A stretch of DNA of 64,000 nucleotides from Dryas octopetala. Lineage: Eukaryota > Streptophyta > Magnoliopsida > Rosales > Rosaceae. A program made the translations under genes and the position numbers. The stretch covers positions 4,479,825-4,543,824 of the forward strand of contig OY992836.1 in the NCBI GenBank assembly GCA_963921425.1, read 5' to 3'. Under the pieces are notes generated by a model, which was given only the letters and a program-made list of their open reading frames with translations, had not been told where the DNA came from and ran no database searches. Below are positions 34,759 through 46,083 of the stretch, piece by piece. How positions within the stretch are numbered: position 1 is the first letter of the stretch; the number at the start of each line of letters is the position of its first letter.

Positions 34759-37700
34759 ACCTCCCATCTAGAAGCAGGAAAAATATGCTTATTCTTCTCA
34801 TACCAATGCCTTTCAACAACCTTCCCAGCATGAGACTGCCAAAAAATAAAATCAAAGACATGAGAACAGGGATAGAGGGCCATAGAGCCATGGCATTACT
34901 GCAAGTAGATACCTGAATTACATACTCAAGGCTACATAGTCTGTTTCTTATGATATGTAGCATGTGATCCCAGATAAAAGTCCAAGATTTGAATGCAGAG
35001 AAGTCCCAAATATATGTCCGTAACTTGATATTATTTTTTATTTTTGAGAAGAAAGAAAATTTTAATAAACCAAACTCAAGCTAAACAAACAATGGAAGAG
35101 AACTCCATTTTCTATAGTACATATCAAACCAGAAACAAAACTGTAACAAAACACCCTTGAAACTCAAACAGAGAAAATCTAACTAATGGCTGCCTTCCAA
35201 TCTAATAAAATGGCAGACAAAGACACACCCCTAAAGACACTAGCAACCAACAAAGGCACATAGAGATGACTGAATAAATACTCTAACCCACAATTCTTCC
35301 ACATTCGCCCCTCTGTAATCTTCAAATATTCTTTTGTTTCTCTTCATCCAGAGCATCCAAATAACGGCCAACATCCTGCAATTCCAATTCACCATGGCTC
35401 TTTTTCGCCCACCAAAACCTCTAAACCCTTCACTCAACCAAAAACAGCTCCTATCTGGCATCACCCACAACATCCCTGCCTTGAACAGATTGGATCACAT
35501 CTTTGCAGCCACAGAACAATGAATAAAGACATGGTTTATACTCTCCCTCTTTTCCCTACACATAACACACCAGCTTGGAGATAAACAAACATTTGGTCTT
35601 CTCTTCTGAAGAATATCACATGTATTGATCCTTGCATGTGCTACCAACCATGCCAAAACTTTGACTTTTGGAGGAGCTTTTGCCTTCCAAATTGCCTTCC
35701 AAATCAGACCTGCCAAGTGGAAAAGAAGACCATCTCCATCCCCACAGAGGTATCTAAAACTGGCAACACTAAAGCAGGAAATTCTCATTCCCTAAAAGAT
35801 AATGGCTCGGCAGTAAGGTCAACACTAAAGTGGTGATTAGAATGTTTATCACCAACATATCCTCCATCTGCCTAACTTGTTAACTCATCCATCATCAGTC
35901 ATCTGCACATATGGGCATCTGCTAAGGGTGGTTTGGTCAGAGAGGAAGGCTAGAAATTTTAGAAGAAAGGCTAGGGGAAGAGGTGGCATCTTTCTGGGTA
36001 GAATGAGGTTTTGGGCTTCCTTATGGGCATTGGTTTCTGCAGCTTTTAGGGACATTCCTTTTAATATTCTTCACTTGGATTGAGGGCCAACTGTGAGTTG
36101 ATCTTAGTTCTAGTCATTTGTAGTTAAAGAGAAGTTTGTGGTTTGATTCTGGGATGTTATACTCTAAAGTTATTTTTCTTTTCTTTTTTTTTTTCTTTTT
36201 TAAGTTTAGCCTAGATTCCAGACCTCTTGTCAACAGCTGGGGTAAATATTTTTAACTTTTGACTTTTATCATTCAAGTATGTTTTCTCTCAAAACAAGAA
36301 AATAGTTTTCACAGCAAAGAATCCTGAGTTGGAAAATCCTGATGATGTAATCGAAAAGTTGCACATCCTGAAGCTTCTTAAAGAAAGGATTCGAGACTGC
36401 AAAAATTAGCTTAAAGGTCCATTATCCGAGCTAGCTAACTATCATCCAACATTGCTAAGATGCCCAGCATTGATTCCACATCTACGATTGAAATAATGGG
36501 AAGCTCTGACTTGATTTAAGTTCACGATACATTGAAAGAGCATTTAATGCATTATACCATGAAGTTAACTTTAGGGCATTTATTCTTGTGTTTCATTTTC
36601 AGTTTCAGAAACTTCTTACAAAATACAGGACTAGAGAAAAATAGTGGAATGGATACAGCCAAGGTTAACTTAAGGACCCATTCTCCAAGCTGTCTAACTA
36701 GCATCCAACATTGCTAAGATGCCCAGCACAGATTCCGCATTTATAATTGATATAATGGGAAATACTAACTAGATTTCAACTTCAAAGTACCTATGAAGAG
36801 CATTTAAGAAATTATACCATGAAGTTAACTTTAGCCTGTTTATGCTTATGTTTCATTTTCAGTTTCGGAAACTTCTTAAATAATACAGAATTAGAGACAA
36901 ATATGGAACAAGAATGTACCTCATCTTTCTCGATTGTAGCATCAGCAATTGTTCGCACATCCTCATGCACATCAAAATGAAAAAGCTATGCAAAATAAAA
37001 CAGAATATGATAATGAGTAACCACTAATGAGCACAGCCTACAAGAGACAATAGACAAATTTAACATTAACACAGCTCAATCCAAGGGAGGGAAGATAAAG
37101 AAGACAAGAAATATTGAACATACCGGTCCACTTTTGCCCCTAGCCTTATTTATGATTAGCTCATAGAAACTATGCTGCTGTACTTCCACAATCATGAAAT
37201 AAAGGATGCAAAATTAATTAGCATATATACAGAAAAACATATAGCAGAATTGTTTGCAAGTACTTCTATCATATTTATCTTACATGTGGAATGATAAGAT
37301 CTTCTTTTACATAGAGTAAATTTTCCACTGAGGTGGTTCGAACCTCTCGAAACTCAGGCGCAAGTTGCTGTTGAACAGCCCGAAGAAAGTCTCCAATTTT
37401 ATCACCCTTTCGTACCTGGTTGGTAACAAAAAGAATATGGAAACTGAATGAATTGATAATTTCAATTTAAAAGAGAAACCACAAGGAGAAAACAAATGTA
37501 AGTCGAGCATGCTTTACTTGCCTGGATCACTCTCCTATGCCCTGCTCCATCCCAATAGCTGTAAGTAATTTGAAGTGGCTCATCTGGAAAAACACAGTAA
37601 GAGCTTCGTTTTTTAAAAACTTCTTACTTGAAAAGAGAAAAGAAAAAAGAAGTAGAAAATAAGACAACAGAATTACTTTGTATCTTCTCCTGCTCAAGAA

Positions 37701-39125
37701 GCCACTGTTTCCGCAACCTTTCACGCTCAGCTTGTTCCTCTGCCTCCCGCTCACTGAAATAAATCCATAGCACCTCTAAGTTAAAATTTTAGAGCCACAA
37801 GAACCAAATAGAGGGAGGGACAGAAATGTTTGTGCGAGAGAGAGAGAGAGAGATTACACCTATCTGGCAGAAAGCTAGTTTCAACTGTAGGATCTTTTCC
37901 AAGTCTACCACACCATAATCTTGTAGCCTCTGAACTTTCTGTAGAAAGCACAATCAAAATGAAAGAACAAAGAATCACCAATAAGTTTCTGATGGGCATC
38001 CATAAAAACATTAGATGAGACTACTCATGAGTGACCACTAAAACGTCAGATATCTGGAATTCTGTATCTCAAATATGCACCATGTCAGAAGATAATAATC
38101 GAAACTTTCATACATGTAACAGATTAATTATTCCAGATTTACACATAAAAGGGGAAAAAGAAATGCCAAATTAATATTCAAAATTCCATATTGATATTGA
38201 GTGATAGGGATGCTGATTAAAATTTAGTACAATAATCATCAGACACAAAGGTGGCTGAGAGCAACTTGAGGCACTACATAATCTTAATTAATTTTTTAAT
38301 GTCTTTGAGGAGAGAAATGCTTACTATTTTCTCCATCTTCCTCTTCACTTTCATCCTCAATGTCATCCGCAAAGGACAATCGAGAACTCCCCTTTATCTT
38401 CCTCTTCTTACGCTTTTGTAATTGAAGTGCCTCCTCCCTAAATTATACAGAAGACATTTAAGAAAAAAAAAAAAAAAAAAAAAAAAAGATTGACAATGTG
38501 ACAACTTGAAAATTTTCACAGTAACAATCCTCATTATGAAACTTACTCTTGTTGTAGCTTCTGAAGTTTCTCCTTCTCTTCCTCCTCAATTTTGTTCCGG
38601 ATATTTACTCTCTACAATATAAATTGATGCCACAATACCACTTTTTAACCAACTTCTGCTTCCATTTGTATAAGTAAATCTATAAGGAAAAAAATGCTAA
38701 TGCTTTTAGAATTTACCTTCTCAACATATTGCTCCCTTGTAACCAAACCGACGGTTTCTTTCTTAAAAGCTGTCTCAAGAATCTGAAATATTCATTTAAC
38801 AATATTATTAACCAATGACATTAGTCAGTTCTGTCTATACACAACTTGTTATGTTTATCAATTTTAATGCATAGTTTCACATTTTTCATAAGATTTTTGA
38901 AGATGAAGTATATCTGTATATGCGCATAGGGAACTTTAGGTTTTGAACTCGAACCTCAGAAGTGCTTGACCCAAATTGGAGGAGACCCGGCTGGCCTTTT
39001 TCGGAGGATGACTTGGTTTTGAGCTCCTGAATTTTCTGGCGCTCGGCTTCTCTTTGTTTCTCGAGTCTTCGGATCCTCACAGCATCTTGGGCCGTACCCA
39101 CATATCCATCTCCCATACCCGACAT
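33596..39125 (-). CDS. XCT: XAP5 CIRCADIAN TIMEKEEPER (XCT)
   Basis: XCT is a conserved nuclear XAP5-family protein linked in Arabidopsis to clock period, light responses, small-RNA production and splicing. The exons I read are 39125-38955, 38782-38717, 38611-38547, 38437-38325, 37938-37860, 37753-37677, 37583-37522, 37415-37284, 37177-37124, 36985-36920, 34835-34761 and 33646-33596. They total 336 codons plus TGA with consistent phase; Arabidopsis XCT has about the same length. The N-terminus is [17 protein letters not shown] Lys/Glu-rich coiled-coil and nuclear-localisation region follows ([10 protein letters not shown]), then acidic residues, then the XAP5 domain ([43 protein letters not shown]). 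Intron 7 starts with GC (CAG then GCAAGT), a known minor donor. Introns 10 and 11 are enlarged by a LINE and by microsatellites. Confidence 0.96.
34682..34757. repeat. (TG)n (AG)n microsatellite next to an XCT donor site
   Basis: A GT run followed by a GA run ends three bases from the 3' border of XCT exon 11. The intron therefore begins GTGCTCTCTCTC on the coding strand. Frames across it are artefacts. Confidence 0.95.
35035..35850 (-). pseudogene. LINE 3' end (RT zinc-binding region) in an XCT intron
   Basis: On the minus strand, 35788-35240 encodes the C-terminal zinc-binding domain of a plant L1-type reverse transcriptase polyprotein. It has [15 protein letters not shown], then a Cys/His set in [20 protein letters not shown], then [18 protein letters not shown] sits where Trp is expected at about 35496. 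The 3' UTR runs to a short A-rich tail near 35035. The copy is 5'-truncated, as is usual for LINEs, and lies in the XCT intron 36919-34836 in the gene's sense orientation. Confidence 0.8.
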
Positions 39126-39995
39126 CTTTTCCTCTCTCTGTTTGCTCCCTAGCACTCCCTCTCTTGTTCAAAACTTCGAACTGATAGAAGAAATTAAGAT
39201 TAATAATTTTATTAGAACATCTCAATCAAATGGCTCTTTAAGTTTGTTTCTTAATAAAATAACTACTATGCATAGACCTATTAGAAGTCTGCATGTTTCC
39301 TTTTTGTTTTTTGTTTTTTTTTTTTTTGGTAAGATGGAGTCTAGCATGTTTTCTAAACATTTAGAACAATAATTCAATTTAAATTCGAAGCACCAAAATT
39401 CTGTCAAAATTTTGGTAGAGCATTCCATTAAAAAAAAAAAAAAAAAGAAGAAGCAGGGCCTTACTCTTTAATTTTTTTAAAAAAAATTGCTACAATATTG
39501 TGTGGAGTGTTCAATTATGCACATAAGGAGTGCAATTTGGTGATGAAGTGTGGCAAACAACAAACCCAAACCTACATTATACCCATAACATGAGAAGATG
39601 TGCTAACTCTAAAACAATCCAGTGACAAAGAAAAAACAGCAACCATGAATTGGGTAATAATATATCTAATGTCTGTTGACTGATAGGGCACACTGATTAA
39701 CATATCTATTTTACTTGCCACAAATAACCCATCTAAATTCTAAAGTAGGACAAATAGCAACCGAATTTTAACAAAATTACCAAACTAAATATTAAAAAGA
39801 TAAGGTAACTCAAATATTTGTTTGCCCTAAACAAGGAAACAAGACTGCAAGTCTGCAAGTGATGTAACTTGAGCAAACCAGAAAATAGATAGCCCCATGC
39901 CCCTGGCATCGACACTCTTATAACCATAAATAACCAAATTAAACCCTAATAAAATCCTCAATCAGAAAACCAAAAAAAATGAAGATATGAAGTAC

Positions 39996-40270
39996 CTGGG
40001 TGGGAGCCGATTGGACAGATTAAGAGCACGAGAAATTGAATGGGAAGGAAAAAGAAGAAGAAGAAGAAGAAGAAGAAGAAGAAGAAGAAGAAGAAAGCCG
40101 ATTGGAATGGCAAGGAAGAAGAATTGAGAGGACCGAAAAGAAAAAGAAGAGTGCAGAAAACAAGGAGAAGAAGAAACCTAGAGATAGAGGAGGAGGGAAA
40201 AATCAAAATTGGAAAGAGTTCGTGAGAAATTGAGAATAGAGAGGGAAGCGAGGAGAACTCGGAGTCTGAG
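39996..40270 (-). other. XCT: Probable 5' UTR exon of XCT (non-coding)
   Basis: On the minus strand, CACCCAG followed by GTACTTC at 39996/39995 is a good donor. The sequence TTCTTCTATCAG before 39180 is a good acceptor 55 bases upstream of the XCT ATG. The proposed leader exon includes a (CTT)n run (plus strand GAA, about 40051-40095), common in plant leaders. The transcription start near 40270 is a guess; no clear TATA box is seen. A cDNA would settle it. Confidence 0.5.
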
Positions 40271-40319
40271 AGTGTGAGACGCCGTATATTGACTGTTGAG
40301 GTAGGGTCGTGTATTTGAG

Positions 40320-40420
40320 AATTGTATTGTAAAGTAAAAATAACAAATTGTAGGCTCCGTCTCCTAACGTTTTACGGAATACTTTTTTAAAAATTGTATT
40401 GTAAAGTAAAAATAACAAAT
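40320..40420. repeat. Direct duplication in the XCT upstream region
   Basis: ATTGTATTGTAAAGTAAAAA plus TAACAAATT occurs at about 40320-40349 and again at about 40391-40420. The copies lie between the inferred XCT leader and the hAT at 40457. Confidence 0.85.
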
Positions 40421-40456
40421 TAAATTGCATATTCTCAAAATATAAAAAGGCTTAGC

Positions 40457-41858
40457 CAGGGAGTAAAATTTCGAAATTTTCGGTGAAATTTCGCTGAAAA
40501 TTTCGTTTTTTAGGGGTATGGAAATTTTAACCCCATACCAAAATAATTTTGAAAAATTTCGAAAAATTTCGCCGAAATTTCGTCGAAATTTTCCGAAATC
40601 CTTGAAATTTCGGCGAAATTTTCGATGTAGAGACCGGAGAGAGAGAGAGAGGGGAGGCTGAGACCGGAGTGAAAGAAGCAGAGCCGCCACTGCCGTTGCC
40701 GTCGATGGAGGGAGAGAAGAGATCCGGGGCGGGAGACAGAGAGGGAGATCGGGAAGGGGGAGGGAGAGGGAGCAGAGCTAGAGAAGAGAACATGGAGGAG
40801 GAGGGAGTGAGGGACCAGGAGAGAGAAAGAGAAGATGAGAACTGAAGAAGAAGAGAAAAAAAAAAAAAAGGAAGAGGTGAGGTCAAAGTATCAAACTGGT
40901 TAGTCACGAGCAGTCTGGGGAGGAAGAACTGAAGAAGGAAAGAAGAAGAAGAAGAAGAAGAAAAAGAAAAAGAAAGAGAGAGGGAGGAGAGAGAAGAGAG
41001 AGAAGAGAGAGAATGAGTGTGTAGTAGACTAGTAGGGGGGGTAGGCGTGAATCACGGGGGAAGGAGAGGAAAAGCAAAGAAAAAAAAGAAGAGAAAAGAA
41101 AGGAAAAGGAAAAAAAAAGAAAAGAAAAGAAAAGGAAAGGAAAGGAAAGAAAAAAAAAAGAAGAGAAAAGGAAAAAAAAAGAAAAGAAAAAAAAAAGGAA
41201 AGAAATTTTTTTTTTTTAAGGTAGATTGAGATTTGGAGTCTTTAGGCAATTGAAAAAAAAAAATTTGAGATTTTATTTGGTCATTTTGGTGTTTCGTTTA
41301 GTTGTAAACATAAATTATGAAAAAGAAATTTATCCCTTTATCATGAAGTTTCATTTTCTTAATATTTGGTTTTCCAATTATGATAATTTGTAAAATTGAA
41401 ATTTTAAGTAAACCGTGTCGCCACTGCTGCCATCGGATTGGTTCTATTTTAACCCAATTCGGCTTAATTTAACTATCGAAAACCATTTCCAAGTCCCTTT
41501 GAGTAAGCTGGCTACTTTTCGTTGCCACATTGGTGATTTATTCGTGTAATTTTATTATGTGATTATTAATTAGTGAAGTATTTTTTTAACAGTATTGTCT
41601 CTGACGCGCATTATATTCATCACATATCACATGAAATCTACTATATTATTAATTTCTTCAATATTTTTTATCAATGTAGTAGATAATATGTTAAATAAAC
41701 ATATGGTCAAGTTTCATTCAAAATTTTCATATTTTAATAGCAATTTTCGTCGTTTTTGTCCAATTTTATCGAAATCGAAATTTTAATCGAAATTTCCACG
41801 AAAATTTCCATCGAAATTTCCATCGAAAATTTTCTCGAAACCGAAATTTTACTCCTTG
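40457..41858. mobile_element. Non-autonomous hAT, deletion derivative of the 18-24 kb family
   Basis: The ends CAGGGAGTAAAATTTCG (left) and CAAGGAGTAAAATTTCG (right, reverse complement) are flanked by perfect GGCTTAGC duplications (40449-40456 and 41859-41866). The right end, read on the minus strand, follows the left end of the 18248-23794 hAT almost base for base for over 200 bp, including GAATGAAACTTGACCATATG. The left end has the same GAAATTTCG-rich subterminal region. The core is purine-rich GA/GGA repeats with no transposase. It lies about 200 bp upstream of the inferred XCT leader. Confidence 0.88.
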
Positions 41859-41866
41859 GGCTTAGC

Positions 41867-42362
41867 GTAATTAAAAAACAATTTTATAAAACAAAAATGA
41901 CGAAAACACATTTGATATTAACAAATTATTACAACCAAATAATTATATTCACAAAAAATATTAATTATAAATTATTATTAATCAATTTCATAAAATAATT
42001 AAAAAAAGAGGAATTTCATAAAATCCAACCCACCTCGGTTGGCGCGACTACCTTGGAGGTGGAAGAGTTGTTGGTGGCCATGTTATTCATAGAGACAAGA
42101 CTGCAAGCACCTATGATCTAGTGGAACAAATGTATTTTCTCTATGGCTCGTGAGTTTCCTGCCATAGATATTACGGGGAGTCTTGATCCGTTTATTGAAG
42201 CGAGAATTGAAAATTATAGAGGGATTACAAAGCATATATTTTGAGAAGTAGCAAAACCCAGTATGGAATCAGGTTTTCGCCTTTTCAAATGAACAGATGC
42301 AAGCATCTGTACCCAGAATCCGCTGACAAGTCCCAACATCAACATCCTGAAGAGACATAGAT

Positions 42363-42397
<35 letters not shown>

Positions 42398-42990
42398 AAA
42401 AAAGAGAGAAAGAAAGAAAGAAAGAAATAGAGAAATAGAGGAAAGATGAAGAGAGATGGGTGAGGTGGGCAGCGACGGGGGGTAGGGCTACCGCTGGAGG
42501 TGGGTCTGGCTGGGTGAGGAGGAGATGCAGATTGCATGTTTTTTCATTATTCCAATTTTATTTTTTTCTGTAATTTTTTTTAATTTGTATCCCGTATTCT
42601 CTATGTTTTCTAAATTTACTGAAAACATCATTTAGTTGTTTTCTGAATTTATACTGCAAACTGGAAATTCTATTTTGTATTTTTCAAAAACTGTTTTCTC
42701 AATACAGCAACCAAACGCATTTTTGTCATTTTTTAAATTTGTAAAATGAAAACCCGTTTTGTAAAACGTTACCAAACGCACCCTTAGGATTTGGTCCAAT
42801 TTTTTAGACTAAAACCCAAGGATTTTAAATTTTTACTAAAATCCATTTTGATTGAGGTCCAAATACCCATGACACATCAACAATAATTAATTTTAAAATT
42901 AAAAATTTAATTAAAGAATACCTATATTGACCCCCATGTAATTTTTAAAAGTTTGAATTTAGATAATTATTATAATTAATTTAACTAATT
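41867..42990. other. Intergenic DNA, no gene seen
   Basis: The stretch holds AT-rich text and a (GA)n run near 42367-42430. Near 42760-42790 there is a phrase, GTTACCAAACGCACCC, typical of plant MITE ends, with no partner seen. The ORFs here lack recognisable domains. Confidence 0.4.
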
Positions 42991-42993
42991 TTT

Positions 42994-43725
42994 TGAGTAG
43001 TAAACTATTTAAAACCCTCTACTATGAGCTTGATTATTTATAGGAAAATGTTAGGGAGACGATCTCTTTATACCATCTAGTATACTATCTCTCTAATAGA
43101 GATGGGCCCCACTTATTGGTGAGTCTCACTCTATTAGAGATATGCTACAAAAAGATGGTCTTCCTAGCACTACCCTTATTTATATAGTGATTAATTTTAA
43201 ACCCCCTAACCACTCAAAAAATTTGTCTAAAACCTTCACTCGATAATATAGAAACTATCTTAAAACCCCCTAATACTTACAATTTCTTTTATACCCTCAT
43301 ACACATAATAAAGGGTCATTGGCCCATTTATAAATAAGTCAATAATAAGTTTCAATATTATAAATACCCGCCCAAAATTCCGGAGCTAAATAATAACATA
43401 ACGCCTCCACCAAACCTATTATATACCCTAGGAGGAGATTGGATAAAAAAATAGGGATACTCTTACAAATCAGGGAAGGAAGCAACTGCGGCAAAAAAGT
43501 AAATGAACGAAATCAATAAAAGGGTGAAACTAGAGTAGTAAAAAAATGGGTAAAACTGGAATATTAAAAAAATGGGGGTCAAACTTTGATAGGTATTAGT
43601 TGACCAGGGGGTTTTGGGAGAGATTAAGTCCTTAATAGGGGGTTTTGAATTAGTTTCATTAAGGGTGGAGGTTTTGTATTAATCAAGTTCAAAATAGGGG
43701 GTTATGAATAGTTTACCATTATTTA
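42994..43725. mobile_element. MULE-like inverted repeat element with a nested MITE
   Basis: The left end GTAAACTATTTAAAACCC (then AGCTTGATTA) pairs with the reverse complement of the right end, GTAAACTATTCATAACCCCC (then AACTTGATTA). The inner left block (TTAAACCCCCTAACCACTCA) also matches the reverse complement of 45780-45870. The boundaries may therefore belong to a larger element reaching about 45.88 kb. No TSD was identified. Confidence 0.55.
43043..43175. mobile_element. 133-bp MITE with perfect 9-bp TSD
   Basis: TTATTTATA flanks both sides (43034-43042 and 43176-43184). The ends GGAAAATGTTAGGGAGACG and GGGTAGTGCTAGGAAGACC are imperfect inverted repeats. It is non-coding and inserted in the left arm of the 42994 element. 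Confidence 0.88.
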
Positions 43726-43869
43726 TAAATCTCAACCCTTAATCAAAATATTTCTCTATTCCTTGTTAGTCACTTAATCTCTCCCAAAACCCCCTAGTCA
43801 ACTAATACCCAACTAGGTTTGACCTCCTATTTTTCTAATATTCCAATTATAACCCAGACAAAATATCAT

Positions 43870-44400
43870 TAAAACACATTTTTCTCTCTCTCTCTCTCCC
43901 CCCCCCTCGCACGGCTGTCCCCAATGCATGCTCCATCGTCCGACGACGGTTGCCAGCAAGATTAGTCTCGATCTTCTTGTCTTTCCTCCCTCTTCCTCCC
44001 CTGTATTTCCACTCGCCTTGAAAGCCAACGACTACACAGGATAGATCCCAGGCAAACCCAAGCTCCTTTGTCGGCGATCAGCCGATTCTGGTGACGACGA
44101 GGTGCCTGACTGCCATGGATGGCTTCCTCTCGTCGTCCCGAGTCCACTGGTGCCATTAGACAACGATGGTGTTGGTGGCAGCGGTGGTGGTTGTGGAGGC
44201 AAGTCGTACAGAGGCTCCGTCTCGTGCTCAATTTGCCTTGAACTTGTCGCCGATAATGGGGATAGATCTTGGGCCAAGCTACAATGTGGACATCAATTCC
44301 ATCTAGGTGAGTGAGAATTCAATCTAATTTGGGTAGGAGTTTACATCTATTCCGACTGCAATTTCTGAGATCTGGGCCAATTTTGGCTTATGATTTGGGA
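43870..44400 (+). pseudogene. Captured first exon of a RING-finger (RFI2-like) gene
   Basis: The frame ending at the donor 44306/44307 encodes a Gly-rich linker and CSICLELVADNGDRSWAKL followed by QCGHQFHL. This is the first half of a RING-H2 domain closely resembling Arabidopsis RFI2-type E3 ligases. GTGAGTG follows, then intron-like DNA, but no exon with the second half (the CPNC part) is present up to 45.9 kb. No in-frame ATG lies upstream before a TAG. A CT-rich, UTR-like stretch precedes the exon. The fragment sits among MULE-type inverted repeats, so capture by a transposon (Pack-MULE) is the likely origin. Confidence 0.72.
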
Positions 44401-44583
44401 ATTTGATTGGATTTTGTTTTTTAGGTCAATGAGCGCTTTGGTTAATTAAGTAATTGAAGAAAATTGTAGAAAATGAAACTGAATTATGCCTCAGCTAAGC
44501 TTAATTAGAGCTTTGGTTTTATTGGGTCATCATTACATTTCTCGTGTATATAGATTTTTCATATTTTATGTTCATTATTAATA

Positions 44584-44988
44584 GGCTTTATTACACTTTA
44601 CTCACCTGAACTTTTGGGTCAATCTCACTCCACCACCTAAAAAAAAAATTGTGCCAATTTACCGCCTGAATTAAAAGTTTGTTGCAATTCACCACCTCTG
44701 ACTCATTTTGTCTAAACTTTTTTTGAAAATAAGGGTGTTTTGGTCTTTTCAAGTTAATTTTTTATTGTGTTAAAGCAGGTAAAGTGTAAAAAAAACCATT
44801 TTTTTTCTAACAATAAGAATTTGAAAAAGACCAAAACACCTTTATTTGTAACAAAAATTTAGGCAAAATGAGCCAGAGGTGTTACATTGCAATAAATTTT
44901 TAATTCAGGTGGTACATTGGCACAATTTTTTTTAGGTGGTGAAGTAAGATCGACTCCAAAATTCAGGTGAATAATATGTAAAAAAACC
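44584..44988. mobile_element. 405-bp MULE-type MITE with perfect 9-bp TSD
   Basis: TTATTAATA flanks the element (44575-44583 and 44989-44997). The inverted ends GGCTTTATTACACTTTACTC and GGTTTTTTTACATATTATTC are followed on both sides by ACCTGAA, with matching inner arms. It shares the terminus type of the element at 31763-32992. Confidence 0.9.
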
Positions 44989-44999
44989 TTATTAATATG

Positions 45000-45890
45000 T
45001 GTTTTGTAAGATATAATGTTTAGATCTCTTTGTTAGAATCATATAGTTTAACTTGTACATTTCAATTTGTTTAATTAATTCAATAAATGGAACCATAATT
45101 GTATAGAAAAATGGGAATTGAGAAAAACTATAAATATTTTGATTGAGATTCAATATTAAGATTGGCTAGTGAAATGGTCTCATGGGCATTTTTTCGTGAA
45201 AATTCAGTTTGTGAAATAGTTTCAGTTCGTAAAAATTCAATTTTAGTTCGTAAAAATTCAGTTTCACTTATAACTATGTTTTGTATATAATTATAGTGTT
45301 TTGTTTCATTTCTTTTCTATTGAATTTTTTTTATTGTTCAGTTTCAGTTAAAATTTAAAGATTTGAGGATTTGAAGTTCTGAAAATTTTGGTTCAGTTTC
45401 AATTATAATTGAATAAATGCCCAGAGCTCTGTAACTATGTAACTATTTTTTTTAGTTTATGTGAAATTGTTTCATTTTAGGTGTAATAGAATGTTTAAGC
45501 AGTGTGACGGTGTAATTAAATTATTTTTGTGGTTTTGTTTTTTCAATTTAGTTACAATTTGAATATTTCATTTTGAGGGAATATTCTATTTTCAATTTCA
45601 GTAAATATTCAATATTCAATTTTCAGTTTCATTGTTTGATATTAGATTTCGGGAAATATCAAGTTTCAACAAAAAATTCAGTTTCCGAAAAAATTAGTTT
45701 CAGCAAAATTCAGTTACAGTGATATCAGCGCGTCAGTGCGTCAACGTGCGTCAGAAGAGTAATTTATAATTATAAGTTATAGGGGATTTTGAAAGAGTTT
45801 TTAGATGAGTGGGAGTTTAGGCACATTTTTTGGGTGGTTAGGGGATTTAAAATTACGGACTATTTTTTGAGATAATATCCATTTAAGACG
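45000..45890. other. AT-rich non-coding DNA ending in a MULE-like arm
   Basis: Most of this is T-rich text with many loose copies of a CAGTTTCA/AAATTCAGTTT motif (about 45195-45720). The end, 45780-45870, is the reverse complement of the 43183-43290 arm. No gene is seen. Confidence 0.45.
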
Positions 45891-46083
45891 TATATCAGTT
45901 TTGATGTTTTTTATTTATCAACGTGTGATCATTTGCTACAGTACGTCATAAAGAATGAAACAGGGAACCCATATGAACATGTAGAGCCTTACTTCTCCAC
46001 GGAACACTACAAATTGACATATTCATTTCCCATTTCACCAATTCTAGATATAGAAAAGCCATGTGTTGTAGGAAAAATTATTG

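Noticed and set aside
34607-34963. ORFs of 85-118 residues around the TG/AG repeat
   Set aside because: They combine XCT exon 11 with microsatellite translation. Only the exon frame is real.
40036-40233. Glu- or Lys-repeat ORFs
   Set aside because: (GAA)n repeat in the inferred 5' leader of XCT on the other strand.
41017-41249. Lys/Arg-rich or Phe-rich ORFs
   Set aside because: Purine-rich repeat core of the non-autonomous hAT.
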